A DNA stretch of 64,000 nt, from assembly GCF_012515855.1 (NCBI RefSeq), contig NZ_JAAYXO010000117.1, forward strand, positions 1 to 64,000. Direction: 5' to 3'. The translations under genes and the position numbers were made by a program. Below the pieces are notes generated by a model, which worked only from the letters and a program-made list of their open reading frames with translations, had not been told where the DNA came from and searched no databases. The DNA is from Gordonia sp. (in: high G+C Gram-positive bacteria). GTDB taxonomy: Bacteria > Actinomycetota > Actinomycetes > Mycobacteriales > Mycobacteriaceae. Shown piece by piece: positions 29,089-39,039 of the stretch. Positions within the stretch are counted from its first letter, which is position 1, and each line of letters begins with the position of its first letter.

Positions 29089-29438
29089 CGCTCGCCCAAC
29101 TCCGTGGAGTCGAGGGTTCCGTGCCGGGAACACCGGGCATCCCAGCCGTCGGGACGGACCTGGACCACCATGCGGCGACCGCATTGACCGCAGAACCGCG
29201 GAGGTTCCAGACCGAGCTGCGCGGCGGCGGGCACCGCCTCGGGCGATTCCAGTTCCAGCTCGATCCCGGTGTAGACGCCGTAGCGCAGCGGCTCGCGCAA
29301 CGGCCCCGGAATCGCCCCGGCCATCGTGCCGGTCGTCGCCCCGTTCATCGTCTTCGTCGCCTCCTGCTGCCTGCTGGTGCCGAACCGCACGGCCGCCGCG
29401 GACGGCCGAATCTCTTCGAGGCTACCGTCGACGCTCAC
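29085..29438 (-). CDS. bsaP: Biotin synthase auxiliary protein
   Basis: A small protein encoded directly after bioB with a GTGA overlap. The conserved C-terminal part contains YGVYTGIEL (about 53-61) and a zinc or cluster-binding pattern [10 protein letters not shown] (Cys83, Cys86) followed by ARCSRHG (Cys103, His106). This corresponds to Rv1590, named BsaP, which supports BioB activity, probably by acting on its iron-sulphur cluster. The chosen start gives 117 residues; family members are about 80, so Met31 (29348, 87 residues) may be the true start, but the overlap with bioB argues for the longer form. Confidence 0.85.
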   Translation of the reverse strand: MSVDGSLEEIRPSAAAVRFGTSRQQEATKTMNGATTGTMAGAIPGPLREPLRYGVYTGIELELESPEAVPAAAQLGLEPPRFCGQCGRRMVVQVRPDGWDARCSRHGTLDSTELGER

Positions 29439-30475
29439 AGGGTGTCGTTGAGGGCTTTGATCGGCATGCTCAGATCCGCGAGCAGGTCGAGGTCGTTCTC
29501 CGCGGGACGACCGAGGGTGGTGAGGTAGTTGCCGACGATGACGGCGTTGATGCCGCCGAGAATGCCCTGCTTGGCCCCGAGGTCGCCGAGGGTGATCTCC
29601 CGACCGCCCGCGAAACGCAGGATGGTGCGCGGCAGCGCGAGGCGGAAGGCCGCGACCGACTTGAGCGCCTCCGACGCGGGCAGCACCTCAAGATCGCCGA
29701 ACGGCGTGCCCGGACGCGGATTGAGGAAGTTCAGCGGGACCTCGTCGGGCTCCAGCGCGGCGAGATCGGCGGCGAACTCCGCACGCTGCTCGAGCGTTTC
29801 GCCCATGCCGAGGATGCCGCCGCAGCAGACCTCCATACCCGCTTCGCGGACCATGGTGAGGGTGCCCCAGCGTTCCTCCCACGAGTGGGTGGTGACCACG
29901 TTCGGGAAGTGGCTTCGCGCGGTCTCGAGATTGTGGTTGTAGCGGTGGACGCCCATCGCGGCCAGCTCGTCGACCTGCTCCTGGGTGAGCATGCCGAGGC
30001 TGCAGGCGATCTGGATGTCCACCTCGTTGCGGATGGCCTCGATGCCTGCGGCCACCTGAGCCATCAGGCGCTTGTCCGGGCCGCGGACGGCGGCGACGAT
30101 GCAGAACTCGGTGGCGCCGGTCTTCGCGGTCTGCTTCGCGGCTTCGACGAGCGACGGGATGTCGATCCAGGCGCTCCGGACGGGCGACGCGAAGAGGCCG
30201 GACTGGCTGCAGAAGTGGCAGTCCTCGGGGCAGCCGCCGGTCTTGAGCGAGATGATGCCCTCGACCTCCACCTCGGGGCCGCACCAGCGCATCCGGACGT
30301 CGTGCGCCAACTGCATCAGTTCCTCGAGACGTTCGTCGTCGAGCTTGAGGACGGCCAGCACCTGGTCCTGCGTGAGGCCCTCGCCGCGTTCGAGCACCTG
30401 GTCGCGGGCTACGGCCAGAATGTCGGCGGTGGTCTCGGCGTCGGCCGGGGCACTCGTGTCGGCGGTCGTGGTCAT
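29435..30475 (-). CDS. bioB: Biotin synthase
   Basis: BioB inserts sulphur into dethiobiotin using radical SAM chemistry. The 346-residue TIM barrel has the CxxxCxxC motif at Cys82, Cys86 and Cys89 ([12 protein letters not shown]), which binds the [4Fe-4S] cluster. The [2Fe-2S] ligands fall in [17 protein letters not shown] and [12 protein letters not shown], and the barrel-end arginine is in [16 protein letters not shown] lies seven bases before the ATG. It follows bioD by 47 bases; bsaP overlaps its stop. Confidence 0.97.
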   Translation of the reverse strand: MTTTADTSAPADAETTADILAVARDQVLERGEGLTQDQVLAVLKLDDERLEELMQLAHDVRMRWCGPEVEVEGIISLKTGGCPEDCHFCSQSGLFASPVRSAWIDIPSLVEAAKQTAKTGATEFCIVAAVRGPDKRLMAQVAAGIEAIRNEVDIQIACSLGMLTQEQVDELAAMGVHRYNHNLETARSHFPNVVTTHSWEERWGTLTMVREAGMEVCCGGILGMGETLEQRAEFAADLAALEPDEVPLNFLNPRPGTPFGDLEVLPASEALKSVAAFRLALPRTILRFAGGREITLGDLGAKQGILGGINAVIVGNYLTTLGRPAENDLDLLADLSMPIKALNDTL

Positions 30476-30522
30476 GGGAAATCTCCTTCGGTGAATGAGG
30501 GAACTGGAGGTCGTACGCGCGC

Positions 30523-31227
30523 TCAGGCAGGCACGTCGACCGGTGAGGAATGAAAGAGTCGGGGATCGACCCAGGCCGGCGCGGCAGCTCGGAAGTCGAC
30601 CTCCGACATCGCGCCGACCCCGGCCGGGACAGTGGCGACGATCGGTGCGCCGGTGAGACGCGGCAGATCCGCGATGTTGCAGCGCATGGCGAGGTCGGGT
30701 TCTGCGGGCCAGGCTCCGATCACCAGTCCGCGGACGCCCGCCCCCGCGGCCTCCGCGGCCCGGGTGGTGAGCTCGGTGTGGTTGAGGCTGCCGAGGCCCG
30801 GGTCGGTGACGACGAGCAGATCCGCGCCGAGGCTCACCGCCACGTCGAGAACCGTCAGGTCCGGCGCGAGGCGGACGAGGACTCCCCCGGCGCCTTCCAC
30901 CAGCACCAGGTCGGCGTCAACCGCGAGTTCGGCGACGGCGCCGACGATGGCGTCGAGGGTCACCGGCGCCATGCCCGCACGGGCCGCGGCGGTCTCCGGC
31001 GCCAGCGGTTCCGGGAAGCGAGCGGGTTCGCGCGTCGGGATCTCGCCCGCGAGTCGGCGGATGTCGGCGAGGTCACCGGGTTCATCCACGGCGAGGCCGG
31101 TCTGCGCGGCCTTGCAGACGCCGACCTGCAGCCCGGCCGCGCGGGCCGCCGCCGCGACGGCTGCCACCGCGACGGTCTTGCCGATGTCGGTGGAGGTTCC
31201 GGTGACGACCAGGATCTGTGCGCTCAT
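30523..31227 (-). CDS. bioD: Dethiobiotin synthetase
   Basis: BioD closes the ureido ring of dethiobiotin using CO2 and ATP. The 234-residue protein has the P-loop [11 protein letters not shown] (Gly10 to Lys17), the [11 protein letters not shown] motif (near 115) that binds substrate and magnesium, and the KAAQTG lysine segment (about 39). The ATG at 31227 overlaps the bioF stop (ATGA). No irregularities. Confidence 0.95.
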   Translation of the reverse strand: MSAQILVVTGTSTDIGKTVAVAAVAAAARAAGLQVGVCKAAQTGLAVDEPGDLADIRRLAGEIPTREPARFPEPLAPETAAARAGMAPVTLDAIVGAVAELAVDADLVLVEGAGGVLVRLAPDLTVLDVAVSLGADLLVVTDPGLGSLNHTELTTRAAEAAGAGVRGLVIGAWPAEPDLAMRCNIADLPRLTGAPIVATVPAGVGAMSEVDFRAAAPAWVDPRLFHSSPVDVPA

Positions 31228-32354
31228 GCCGCACCCACGTCCCGAAGCGCACCCCGAACCACCCCGGCGACGAAGTCCAGATCGGCGTCGCTGAGGTCGG
31301 CGCGGACGGTGAGACGCAGCCGTGACGTGCCCTCCGGGACCGACGGCGGCCGGAAGCAGCCGACGAAGACACCCTGCTCACGACACAGCGCGGCCGCCCG
31401 AACCGCACGGTTCGGGTCGCCGACGATCAGCGAGACCACCGCCGCGTCGGGGACCTCGCCGCCGCACGCCTGCGCCAGCCGGCGGACACCGGCCCGGAGC
31501 CGATCGGGCATCGCCGGATCGGCTCGGAGCACCCGGAGGGCAGCATGGGCCGCGCCGACCGCCGCGGGATTGAGCCCGGTGTCGAAGATGAAGGTTCGGG
31601 CGTGATCGATGAGGTGATCGCGCAGCAGGTGGCTGCCGAGCACCAGGCCGCCCTGCGCGCCGAGCGACTTGGAGGCCACCGTGGTGATCACCAGACCGGG
31701 CGCGCCCGACAATCCGTGCTCGGCCGCGACGCCCCGGCCGCCCGGGCCGCGGACACCGAGCGCATGCGCCTCGTCGGCCAGCAGGATGGCTCCGTGGTCG
31801 ACGGCGGCGTCGTAGAAGTCCCGGAGGGGGGCCACCATCCCGTCGATGCTGTAGATGGAGTCGGTGACGACCAGCGCCCGCTCCTCCGTGCGCTCGGCGA
31901 GCTGCCGGCGCACCGCTTCGACGTCGCCGCGCGGCACCACCGCCACCCGCGCCCGCGACAGCCGGCAGCCGTCGATCAGTGAAGCGTGCGCCCCGGTGTC
32001 GCTGACGATGAGGTCGCCGCGTCCCACCAGTGCCGTGATGGCGCCGATGTTCGCCATGTAACCGGACGAGAAGGCGAGAGCGGCCTCGAAACCCAGGAAC
32101 TCCGCGACATCGTTCTCGAAGTCGATGTGCGCGGCCGTGGTGCCCGCCACCAGGCGGGAGGCGGTGGATCCAGTTCCCCAGGTGTCGAGGGCAGCGTGCG
32201 CGCCTGCGATCACCTCGGGGTGCGTCGACAGGCCGAGGTAGTCGTTGGACGCCAGGTTGATCTCGGTGGCTCCCGGCTGTCGCGCCACCGGGGCGCGGTG
32301 CAGTCCGGCGTCGAGCGTCCGCTCGGCGATGTCGGCCAGCCAGGGCGCGCTCAT
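31224..32354 (-). CDS. bioF: 8-amino-7-oxononanoate synthase
   Basis: BioF condenses pimeloyl-ACP or -CoA with alanine using PLP. The 376-residue alpha-oxoamine synthase has its PLP lysine in [13 protein letters not shown] (Lys229), the PLP aspartate in [10 protein letters not shown] (Asp194) and the N-terminal [13 protein letters not shown]. The ATG at 32354 shares ATGA with the bioA stop. An in-frame extension far upstream inside bioA, on another reading, was discarded. Confidence 0.95.
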   Translation of the reverse strand: MSAPWLADIAERTLDAGLHRAPVARQPGATEINLASNDYLGLSTHPEVIAGAHAALDTWGTGSTASRLVAGTTAAHIDFENDVAEFLGFEAALAFSSGYMANIGAITALVGRGDLIVSDTGAHASLIDGCRLSRARVAVVPRGDVEAVRRQLAERTEERALVVTDSIYSIDGMVAPLRDFYDAAVDHGAILLADEAHALGVRGPGGRGVAAEHGLSGAPGLVITTVASKSLGAQGGLVLGSHLLRDHLIDHARTFIFDTGLNPAAVGAAHAALRVLRADPAMPDRLRAGVRRLAQACGGEVPDAAVVSLIVGDPNRAVRAAALCREQGVFVGCFRPPSVPEGTSRLRLTVRADLSDADLDFVAGVVRGALRDVGAA

Positions 32355-33664
32355 GAGGCCAACTCCCGGGTCGCGGTCGCCAACGATGCGTGCGCGGCCG
32401 CCGACATGCCTGCGACCACGACGTCGAGTTGCCGGTCGTCGATGATGAACGGCGGCATCGCGTAGATGAGATTGCGGAACGGCCGCACCCAGAGGCCCGC
32501 GGCCACGGCCGCGTCGGTGGCCGCGACCATGTCGACCGGACCGTCGAGCTCGACGACGGCGATCGCGCCCAACGTGCGGACGTCGACCACGCCGGACACC
32601 CGCCGCAGCGGCGCGAGCCCGTCGGCCAGCCGTCGACCGATCTCGGGGACCCGCGATCGCCACGCCGAGTCCGCGAGCACATCCAGCGACGTGCAGGCCA
32701 CCGCGCAGGCCAGCGGATTGGCCATGAAAGTGGGCCCATGGGCCAGACCGCCCGCTTCGCCGCGACTGATCACCTCGGCGATCCGGTCGGTGGTCAGGGT
32801 GGCGGCGAGGGTCAAGTAGCCGCCGGTCAGCGCCTTGCCCAGACACATGATGTCCGGGCTCACCTCGGCGGCGTCCACAGCGAACAGGGTGCCGGTCCGG
32901 CCGAAGCCGGTGGCGATCTCGTCGCAGATGAGCAGGACATCGTGCCGGTCGCACAGGCGACGCAGGCCGGCGATCAGCTCCGGCGAGTGGAAGCGCATGC
33001 CTCCGGCGCCCTGCACCACGGGCTCCACGATCACCGCGGCCAGGTGGTCGCGGCGCGCCTCCAGTTCGGCGTCGAGCATCGCGAGGTAAGCCTGATCGAC
33101 CGCACCGCCCTCCCGTGCGTCCGGAGGCGCGGGCACGAAGACCTGGTCGGCGATCACGCCGCGCCACATGGCGTGCATGCCGCCCTCGGGGTCGCAGACA
33201 CTCATCGGGGCGAAGGTGTCGCCGTGGTAGCCGCCGCGCCAGGTGAGCAGCGTGCGCTTGTCGGGGCGGCCCAGGCTGCGCCAGTACTGGACGGCCATCT
33301 TGACCGCGACTTCCACCGACACCGAGCCGGAGTCGGCGAAGAAGACCTTCCGCAGCGGCTCCGGGGTCATCGCGACGAGCTTCGCCGCTAACTGCGCGGC
33401 AGGCTGATGGGTGAGCCCGCCGAACATGACGTGGGACATCTTGCCCGCCTGCTCCGCCAGTGCCGCGTCGAGTCGTGGATGACGGTAGCCGTGCACCGCG
33501 GCCCACCACGAGCTCATGCCGTCGACCAACTCGGTGCCGTCGGCGAGCGTGATGGTGACGCCCTCGCACTCGCGGACCACGCGCGGACCGGTGGTCGAGG
33601 GGAAGCCGCCGTACGGGTGCCAGACGTGCTCGGCGTCGATCTCGGCGATGGTGACTGAATCCAC
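32351..33664 (-). CDS. bioA: Adenosylmethionine-8-amino-7-oxononanoate aminotransferase
   Basis: BioA makes 7,8-diaminopelargonic acid with S-adenosylmethionine as amino donor. The 437-residue fold-type I enzyme has the PLP lysine in CLGKALTGG (Lys277), the PLP aspartate in [14 protein letters not shown] (Asp248), and [10 protein letters not shown] (near 51-60) lining the SAM pocket. The GTG at 33664 is preferred over the longer frame from 33703 because GAGGAG lies about five bases upstream and the longer form would run over the operator. First gene of the bioA-F-D-B-bsaP unit. Confidence 0.95.
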   Translation of the reverse strand: MDSVTIAEIDAEHVWHPYGGFPSTTGPRVVRECEGVTITLADGTELVDGMSSWWAAVHGYRHPRLDAALAEQAGKMSHVMFGGLTHQPAAQLAAKLVAMTPEPLRKVFFADSGSVSVEVAVKMAVQYWRSLGRPDKRTLLTWRGGYHGDTFAPMSVCDPEGGMHAMWRGVIADQVFVPAPPDAREGGAVDQAYLAMLDAELEARRDHLAAVIVEPVVQGAGGMRFHSPELIAGLRRLCDRHDVLLICDEIATGFGRTGTLFAVDAAEVSPDIMCLGKALTGGYLTLAATLTTDRIAEVISRGEAGGLAHGPTFMANPLACAVACTSLDVLADSAWRSRVPEIGRRLADGLAPLRRVSGVVDVRTLGAIAVVELDGPVDMVAATDAAVAAGLWVRPFRNLIYAMPPFIIDDRQLDVVVAGMSAAAHASLATATRELAS

Positions 33665-33707
33665 ACCGTCTCCTCTACTGTCGCTACCCCACCCGATTAC
33701 CAACTCC

Positions 33708-33765
33708 TAGACACTGTCCAGGAGAATCCTTGAACACCGTACAGGACATCCCTGAACGACGTACA
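33708..33765. promoter_or_regulatory. Three BioQ-type operator sites between bioA and bioQ
   Basis: Three 13-base sites, TAGACACTGTCCA (33708-33720), TGAACACCGTACA (33731-33743) and TGAACGACGTACA (33753-33765), share the pattern TGAAC-N3-GTACA and are each followed by GGA. Starts are spaced 23 and 22 bases apart, about two helical turns, on the same face of the DNA. The pattern agrees with the remembered corynebacterial BioQ motif TGAAC-N3-GTTAC. Site 1 lies nearest bioA and is the weakest match. Confidence 0.75.
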
Positions 33766-33803
33766 GGAGCCGCAGTGCCGCAGGTCGGGCATCGACGGCC
33801 GGT

Positions 33804-33809
33804 TAGGGT
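33804..33809 (+). promoter_or_regulatory. -10 box of bioQ, leaderless type
   Basis: TAGGGT lies six bases before the GTG at 33816. The operator sites lie 39-108 bases upstream, so BioQ could repress itself. Confidence 0.45.
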
Positions 33810-33815
33810 GGCACC

Positions 33816-34382
33816 GTGACCAACACCAGGGCCGACATCCTCGCCGCCGCGCGAGGCATCTTGGCCGAGCACAGCCTCGCCGACCTCACGATGCGTCGCC
33901 TGGCCACCGATCTCGGCGTGCGTCCCAATGCGCTGTACTGGCACTTCCCCAACAAGCAGTCGATGCTCGCCGCGCTGGCCGAGAACATCCTGGCCACGAT
34001 CCCCGGCCCCGCACCCGACATCGACTGGGCGACCGATGTTCACCGCCTCGCCACCGACATGCGGGCCGCTCTCCTCGCGGTGCCCGACAGCGCCGAGGTC
34101 GTCTCGTCGGCGTGGGCCTCTGGGCTCGCCGAGCGCGGGATGGAGACCACGATCGTCGACGTGGCCGTCGCCGGCGGTCTCCCGCCGCAGGTGGCCGCGG
34201 GACTCGCCACCGCGATCTGCCAGTTGACCATCGGCCTCACCATCGAAGAACAGACCCGCACCCAGATGGAACGCCTCGGCGTCACCGGCCCCTCCGGCCG
34301 CCTGTTCACCGACGAGTTCGAGGCCGCCCTCGAAGTGATTCTCGACGGCGCGAGATTTCGCGCGACGTCGGCGGACACGTAG
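33816..34382 (+). CDS. bioQ: TetR-family regulator, probable biotin repressor BioQ
   Basis: A 188-residue TetR-family protein. The N-terminal helix-turn-helix is at about 20-55 (LTMRRLATDLGVRPNALYW, HFPNKQSMLAAL). The C-terminal ligand domain is helical and variable. The gene is divergent from bioA with three BioQ-like operator sites in between, the arrangement of BioQ in corynebacteria and mycobacteria, where it represses the bio genes in response to biotin status (via BirA or biotinyl-AMP indirectly). The symbol rests on the operator pattern and position rather than on a diagnostic residue. GTG start with a leaderless -10 box. Confidence 0.82.
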   Translation: MTNTRADILAAARGILAEHSLADLTMRRLATDLGVRPNALYWHFPNKQSMLAALAENILATIPGPAPDIDWATDVHRLATDMRAALLAVPDSAEVVSSAWASGLAERGMETTIVDVAVAGGLPPQVAAGLATAICQLTIGLTIEEQTRTQMERLGVTGPSGRLFTDEFEAALEVILDGARFRATSADT

Positions 34383-34438
34383 ATTACGGAGGCGGCCGCC
34401 CTGCTCGAGCGGCCGAACGTCCTAACAGAAGCGAGAAG

Positions 34439-36601
34439 TTGTCCGCCACGACCGCCGGTGAAACCGCCAAGCCTGCGGCGACCGTGCCCGCGTACCGCAC
34501 CGACCTCGACGGTCTGCGCGGCATCGCGATCGCCCTGGTCGCATGTTTCCACGTGTGGTTCGGCCGCGTCTCCGGCGGCGTCGACGTCTTTCTGACCCTC
34601 TCCGGCTACTTCTTCATCGGATCACTGGTCCGACACACCATTCACAGCCAGTCGCTGAACATCGGCCTCGGCGAGACCGTCAATCCGTGGCCGCGACTGA
34701 AGAGGCTGCTCCGGCGACTGCTGCCCGCGCTCTACACGGTGCTGATCGCCGTCGGCATTCTCACCGTCCTGGCGATGACGCAGACCCGCTGGCAGAACAT
34801 CGGCCGCGAGATCGTCGCCAGCGCGCTCTACTACCAGAACTATTACCTGGCGCAGAACTCGCAGGACTACCTCGCGGCCAGTTCCGCCAACAGTCCGCTG
34901 CAGCACCTCTGGTCGATGTCGATGCAGGGCCAGTTCTTCGTCGGCGCGCTGGTGGTCCTGCTCGCGATCGCCGGGCTCATCAAGCTCCTGGGCCGCCGAT
35001 TCGAGGTGCTGACCCGCGCCGGGGTGATCCGCGCGATCTTCGCTGCCGTCATCGGCGCGGTCGCGCTCGCGTCGTTCGCATGGGCCCAGCACCGCCTGAG
35101 CGTCGATCAGCCGTTCAATTACTACGACACGCTGTCGCGCCTGTGGGAGCCACTGGTGGGCGGACTGCTCGCGATCTGGCTGCCCACCTGGCGGGTCTCG
35201 ACGCGTGTGCGCAGCGCCGTCACCGTGATCGCCCTGCTGCTGATCGCCACCTGCGGTTGGTGGATCGACGGCGTCGCGCAGTACCCGGCCGCCCTGGCAT
35301 GGGTGCCCGTCGGGGCCACCCTCCTGGTGATCTGGTCCGGTCAGGTGTCGCCCGACCAGGCGCAGCCCGGCGCCAACCGCGTGCTCGCGAGTGACCGCGC
35401 CGTCTGGCTCGGCAGCCTGTCGTACTCGCTGTACCTGATCCACTGGCCACTGCTGATCTTCTATCTGACCTGGCGCGGCGTCGACCAGGCCGGTTTCCTC
35501 GAGGGCACGGCGATCCTCGCGGTCTCGCTGGGGTTGTCGTGGTTGATGAAGCGGTATGTCGAAGACCCGATGCGCGGCGGCGGGCGCTCGTCGATGGCCC
35601 ACGTGCACTGGCGGTCGCATCCGCGCGTCACCTACACCGCCGCCCTGACGATCGTGCTGGTTCTGGCATCGGCAGGCACCGCAGGAGCGATCAAGGCCTG
35701 GGACCGGCACATGGCGACCGTCCACGTCGACACCGCGAACCTCGATCCCGCCCTCTACCCGGGCGCCCGCGCACTCCTCGAGGGCGCTCCGGTCCCCGCG
35801 CTCGACCCGCAGCCCACGCCGCTGGCCGTCGCCGAGGATCTTCCGCAGACCGGCCCCGACGGCTTCATGAGCGACTTCGCGGCGACGACGCCCGCGGTCG
35901 GGGTCTACGGCGACCCGAACGGTGCCAAGACCATCGCCGTCGCGGGCGGCTCGCACGCGGAGATGTGGATCGGCGCCCTCGACGCCATCGGCAAGCAGAA
36001 CGGCTTCCGGGTGGTCACCTATCTCAAGATGGGCTGCCCGCTGACCGCCGAGGCCACCCCGACGCGCCTGGAGGGCACGCCGTACCCGGAGTGCCGCACG
36101 TGGGTCGACGCGGTGATGGCCGACCTCCTGCGCACCCGGCCCGACGCGGTCTTCACCAACTCCACGCGGCCGGACCCGGCCGGACCCGCCGATCACGTCC
36201 CCGAGGGCTACCTAGGCGTCTTCGCCGAGCTGACCGAGGCGGGCATCCCCGTGGTCGGCATCCGCGACATTCCCTGGCCCCACGGCGAGCGCGGCGCCAT
36301 CGACACGCCGGCCTGCCTCGCCGCGGGCGGCAACGCCCAGAGCTGCGGCACCGAGCGCGCCAGTGCGCTGCACCCCGTCGACCCCGCGGACGCCGTCGCC
36401 GCGGCCAACCCGCTGTTCCACGCGCTCGACCTGACCGACGGCATCTGCACCGCCGACTTCTGCCCGGCTGTCGTCGGTAACATCATCGTGTACAAGGACT
36501 ATCACCACCTGAGCGCGACCTATGTCCGGACGCTGACGCGCGAGCTGTCGCGCCAACTCGCCGCCGCGCTGCCATGGGCCGGCCCGGAAGTCCACAACTG
36601 A
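34439..36601 (+). CDS. Membrane acyltransferase (acyltransferase 3) fused to an SGNH-type domain
   Basis: A 720-residue protein. The first half is an acyltransferase-3 membrane domain of about ten helices starting YRTDLDGLRGIAIALV, with the catalytic histidine in ALVACFHVWFG. After a linker (near 400-490) comes an extracytoplasmic SGNH-like domain: block I is VAGGSHAEMW, where the usual GDS is GGS, and the closing Asp-His block is YKDYHHLSATY. Such proteins O-acylate cell-wall glycans (OafA/OatA type); Rv1565c at this locus in M. tuberculosis is similar. The start is a TTG at 34439 preceded by AGAAGCGAG; a GTG at 34484 would remove 15 residues but has no ribosome site. Confidence 0.88.
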   Translation: MSATTAGETAKPAATVPAYRTDLDGLRGIAIALVACFHVWFGRVSGGVDVFLTLSGYFFIGSLVRHTIHSQSLNIGLGETVNPWPRLKRLLRRLLPALYTVLIAVGILTVLAMTQTRWQNIGREIVASALYYQNYYLAQNSQDYLAASSANSPLQHLWSMSMQGQFFVGALVVLLAIAGLIKLLGRRFEVLTRAGVIRAIFAAVIGAVALASFAWAQHRLSVDQPFNYYDTLSRLWEPLVGGLLAIWLPTWRVSTRVRSAVTVIALLLIATCGWWIDGVAQYPAALAWVPVGATLLVIWSGQVSPDQAQPGANRVLASDRAVWLGSLSYSLYLIHWPLLIFYLTWRGVDQAGFLEGTAILAVSLGLSWLMKRYVEDPMRGGGRSSMAHVHWRSHPRVTYTAALTIVLVLASAGTAGAIKAWDRHMATVHVDTANLDPALYPGARALLEGAPVPALDPQPTPLAVAEDLPQTGPDGFMSDFAATTPAVGVYGDPNGAKTIAVAGGSHAEMWIGALDAIGKQNGFRVVTYLKMGCPLTAEATPTRLEGTPYPECRTWVDAVMADLLRTRPDAVFTNSTRPDPAGPADHVPEGYLGVFAELTEAGIPVVGIRDIPWPHGERGAIDTPACLAAGGNAQSCGTERASALHPVDPADAVAAANPLFHALDLTDGICTADFCPAVVGNIIVYKDYHHLSATYVRTLTRELSRQLAAALPWAGPEVHN

Positions 36602-36636
36602 CGCGCCACGCTCGGCGAGCCGCATAGAGGAGGGGC

Positions 36637-39039
36637 ATGACCGGGATTCCCGTCGACCCGGTAGCCACCTACCGCGTTCAGCTGACCCCCGAGTTCACGT
36701 TCGCCGAAGTGGCAGGAATCCTGCAGCACCTCTGCGAGCTCGGGATCAGTCATCTGTACCTGTCCCCGATTCTGGCGGCGATGCCCGGTTCCCAGCACGG
36801 CTACGACTGGACGCCGCCCGCGCGGATCTCCGAGGTTCTGGGCGGCCCCGAAGGCTTCCATCTCCTGCGCGAACACGCCCGCGCACTCGGCATCGGCATC
36901 ATCGTGGACATCGTCCCCAATCACGTCGGCGTGGCCGACCCGGAGCACAATCCGTGGTGGTCCGACGTCTTGATCCACGGCCTCGAGTCGCCGTTCGCGC
37001 ACTACTTCGACCTCGACACCGCGCCCACGGACGGCCTGATCAATCTGCCGTACCTCGGCAGTTCCGACGACCTGGCCGATCTGCGAGTCGATGATCACGG
37101 TCGTCTGGTGCTCGGCGAGATAGCGCTGCCGACCGCGCCCGGCACCTGGGCCCCGGGCGACGATCCGCTGGCCGTCCATCAGCTGCAGCACTATCGCCTC
37201 GTGCCCTACGACAGTCGGCGCGTCGGCTACCGCCGGTTCTTGGCCGTCAACGGGCTCGCAGCCCTGCGCCAGGAAGTCCCGGAGGTGTACGACGCAACCC
37301 ACGCGTGGCTCCGCGAACTGGTCGTCGACGACCTGATCGACGGCGTCCGGGTCGACCACGTCGACGGCCTGCACGATCCGATCGGCTATCTGCGGCGACT
37401 GCGTGCCGACCTCGGCGATCAGCGCCTCATCTACATCGAGAAGGGGCTCGGCACCGACGAGGACCTCGACCCGGAGATGCCCGTCGACGGCACCACCGGC
37501 TACGACCAGCTCCAGCTCATCGAATCGCGCTTCACCGCTCCCAGCGGCGCCATCGAACTCGAGGAGACCTACCGTGCGATCGCGGGCGTCGCGGGCGACG
37601 GCGATCATCTCGCGGCCCGAGGACGCATCACCCGGCAGTCCGTGCTCGTCGACCAGTTCCCCGACCGAATTCAGCGGGTGACCGATCTGCTGACGCCGAC
37701 GGCGCCCGAGGTCCCCGCGCATGCGGTGCAGAAGGCGGCGTCGCTGCTGATCTGCTCTGCCGCCGGCCGCCCCGACTACCCGTCACAGCGGGCTTCCGTC
37801 CTCCGGGTCATCGCCGATCTCGCCGACGAGTACCCGTCGCTCGCCCAGGGATTCGCGGTCTTGGACGCCGCCTTCCGGGATCCCACCTCGGCGCCCGACG
37901 CCATCGCCCGCATCGGCGAGGCGGTGGCCGCGGTGTACGGCAAGGGCGTCGAGGACGTCGGCTTCCACCGGACGGCGCGCCTGGTGTCCAGCCAGGAACT
38001 CGGCTGCAATCCCCTGGTGCCCGCCATCAACCGCATCGACTTCATCGATCGCGCCGTCCGGCGAGCGGACTCCTGGCCGCGAGCGATGATCGCGCTCTCC
38101 ACTCATGACACCAAGCGCAGCGAGGACGTGCGCGCACGGATCGCCGTCATCGCCCAGACTCCGCAGCGCTGGCGGATTCTGGTCGACCGACTCTGGCGCC
38201 TGCAACCGCCGCCCCACGGGCTGATCTGCTACTTCCTCCTGCAGAACCTGGTCGGCGTGTGGCCCGACGACGGTCGCCCCGACGCCGTGCTCGCCCGGCG
38301 ACTAGCCGAGTACGCCCGCAAGGCGATGCGCGAGGGCGGCCTGGTGTCGTCGTGGACCGAGGTGAACGACGACGCCGAAGCCGACGTCCAGGAATGGCTC
38401 GCCGCGATGCAGCGGGGTCCCGCCGCCGACCTGCTGTCGGAGTTCGTCGCCGCGATCGCTCCCGCGGGACGGACCGAGGCGCTCTCACGCAAGGCGCTCT
38501 CGCTCCTGCTGCCCGGCGTCGGCGACATCTACCAGGGAACTCAGTGGTGGGACGATTCGCTCACCGACCCGGACAACCGGCGTCCAGTCGACTACACGCG
38601 CAGTCTCGATCATCCGAAGGCCCGGGTGATCCGCACCTGCCTCGCGGTGCGACGTCGGAACCCCGCGGCCTTCGGCGGCGGCAGCGGGTACCTCCCCCTG
38701 CCGCTGCGCGGCGAGACCATCGGTCACGTCGTCGCCTTCGCGCGCGGACGCGCGGGCAAGGCCGAGGTCGTGGTCGTCGCGGTCCGGCTGGCCCTGATGT
38801 TCACCGACCCGGACATACGCGCGAAGACCCACCTCGTCCTGCCCTCGGGCACCTGGGTCGATGCCTTCACCGGCAACGCCTTCAGCGGCACCGTCGACGC
38901 CGAGACGCTGCTGCGCGACCGCGCGCTCGCCGTGCTGGAGCCGCTGGAGGCTACGGCGCCGGAGCCGGCTCGGGGGCCGGAGCGGGCGTCTCGCCGGGCA
39001 CCGGGGCGGTCTGCTCGCCCTGCTGCGCACCGACGGTGA
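36637..39039 (+). CDS. treY: Maltooligosyl trehalose synthase
   Basis: TreY converts the reducing end of maltodextrins to an alpha-1,1 linkage, the first step of the TreY-TreZ trehalose pathway. The 800-residue GH13 enzyme has conserved regions IVDIVPNHVG (near 92), the nucleophile in VRVDHVDGL (about 238-240), the acid in YIEKGLG (about 267) and the substrate segment THDTKRSEDVRAR (near 488). GAGGAGGGG lies just before the ATG. treZ and treX, its usual neighbours, are absent. The last 29 residues are Pro/Ala/Arg-rich, encoded in an 89-base overlap with the convergent mce-associated gene, and are not typical of TreY. Confidence 0.95.
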   Translation: MTGIPVDPVATYRVQLTPEFTFAEVAGILQHLCELGISHLYLSPILAAMPGSQHGYDWTPPARISEVLGGPEGFHLLREHARALGIGIIVDIVPNHVGVADPEHNPWWSDVLIHGLESPFAHYFDLDTAPTDGLINLPYLGSSDDLADLRVDDHGRLVLGEIALPTAPGTWAPGDDPLAVHQLQHYRLVPYDSRRVGYRRFLAVNGLAALRQEVPEVYDATHAWLRELVVDDLIDGVRVDHVDGLHDPIGYLRRLRADLGDQRLIYIEKGLGTDEDLDPEMPVDGTTGYDQLQLIESRFTAPSGAIELEETYRAIAGVAGDGDHLAARGRITRQSVLVDQFPDRIQRVTDLLTPTAPEVPAHAVQKAASLLICSAAGRPDYPSQRASVLRVIADLADEYPSLAQGFAVLDAAFRDPTSAPDAIARIGEAVAAVYGKGVEDVGFHRTARLVSSQELGCNPLVPAINRIDFIDRAVRRADSWPRAMIALSTHDTKRSEDVRARIAVIAQTPQRWRILVDRLWRLQPPPHGLICYFLLQNLVGVWPDDGRPDAVLARRLAEYARKAMREGGLVSSWTEVNDDAEADVQEWLAAMQRGPAADLLSEFVAAIAPAGRTEALSRKALSLLLPGVGDIYQGTQWWDDSLTDPDNRRPVDYTRSLDHPKARVIRTCLAVRRRNPAAFGGGSGYLPLPLRGETIGHVVAFARGRAGKAEVVVVAVRLALMFTDPDIRAKTHLVLPSGTWVDAFTGNAFSGTVDAETLLRDRALAVLEPLEATAPEPARGPERASRRAPGRSARPAAHRR

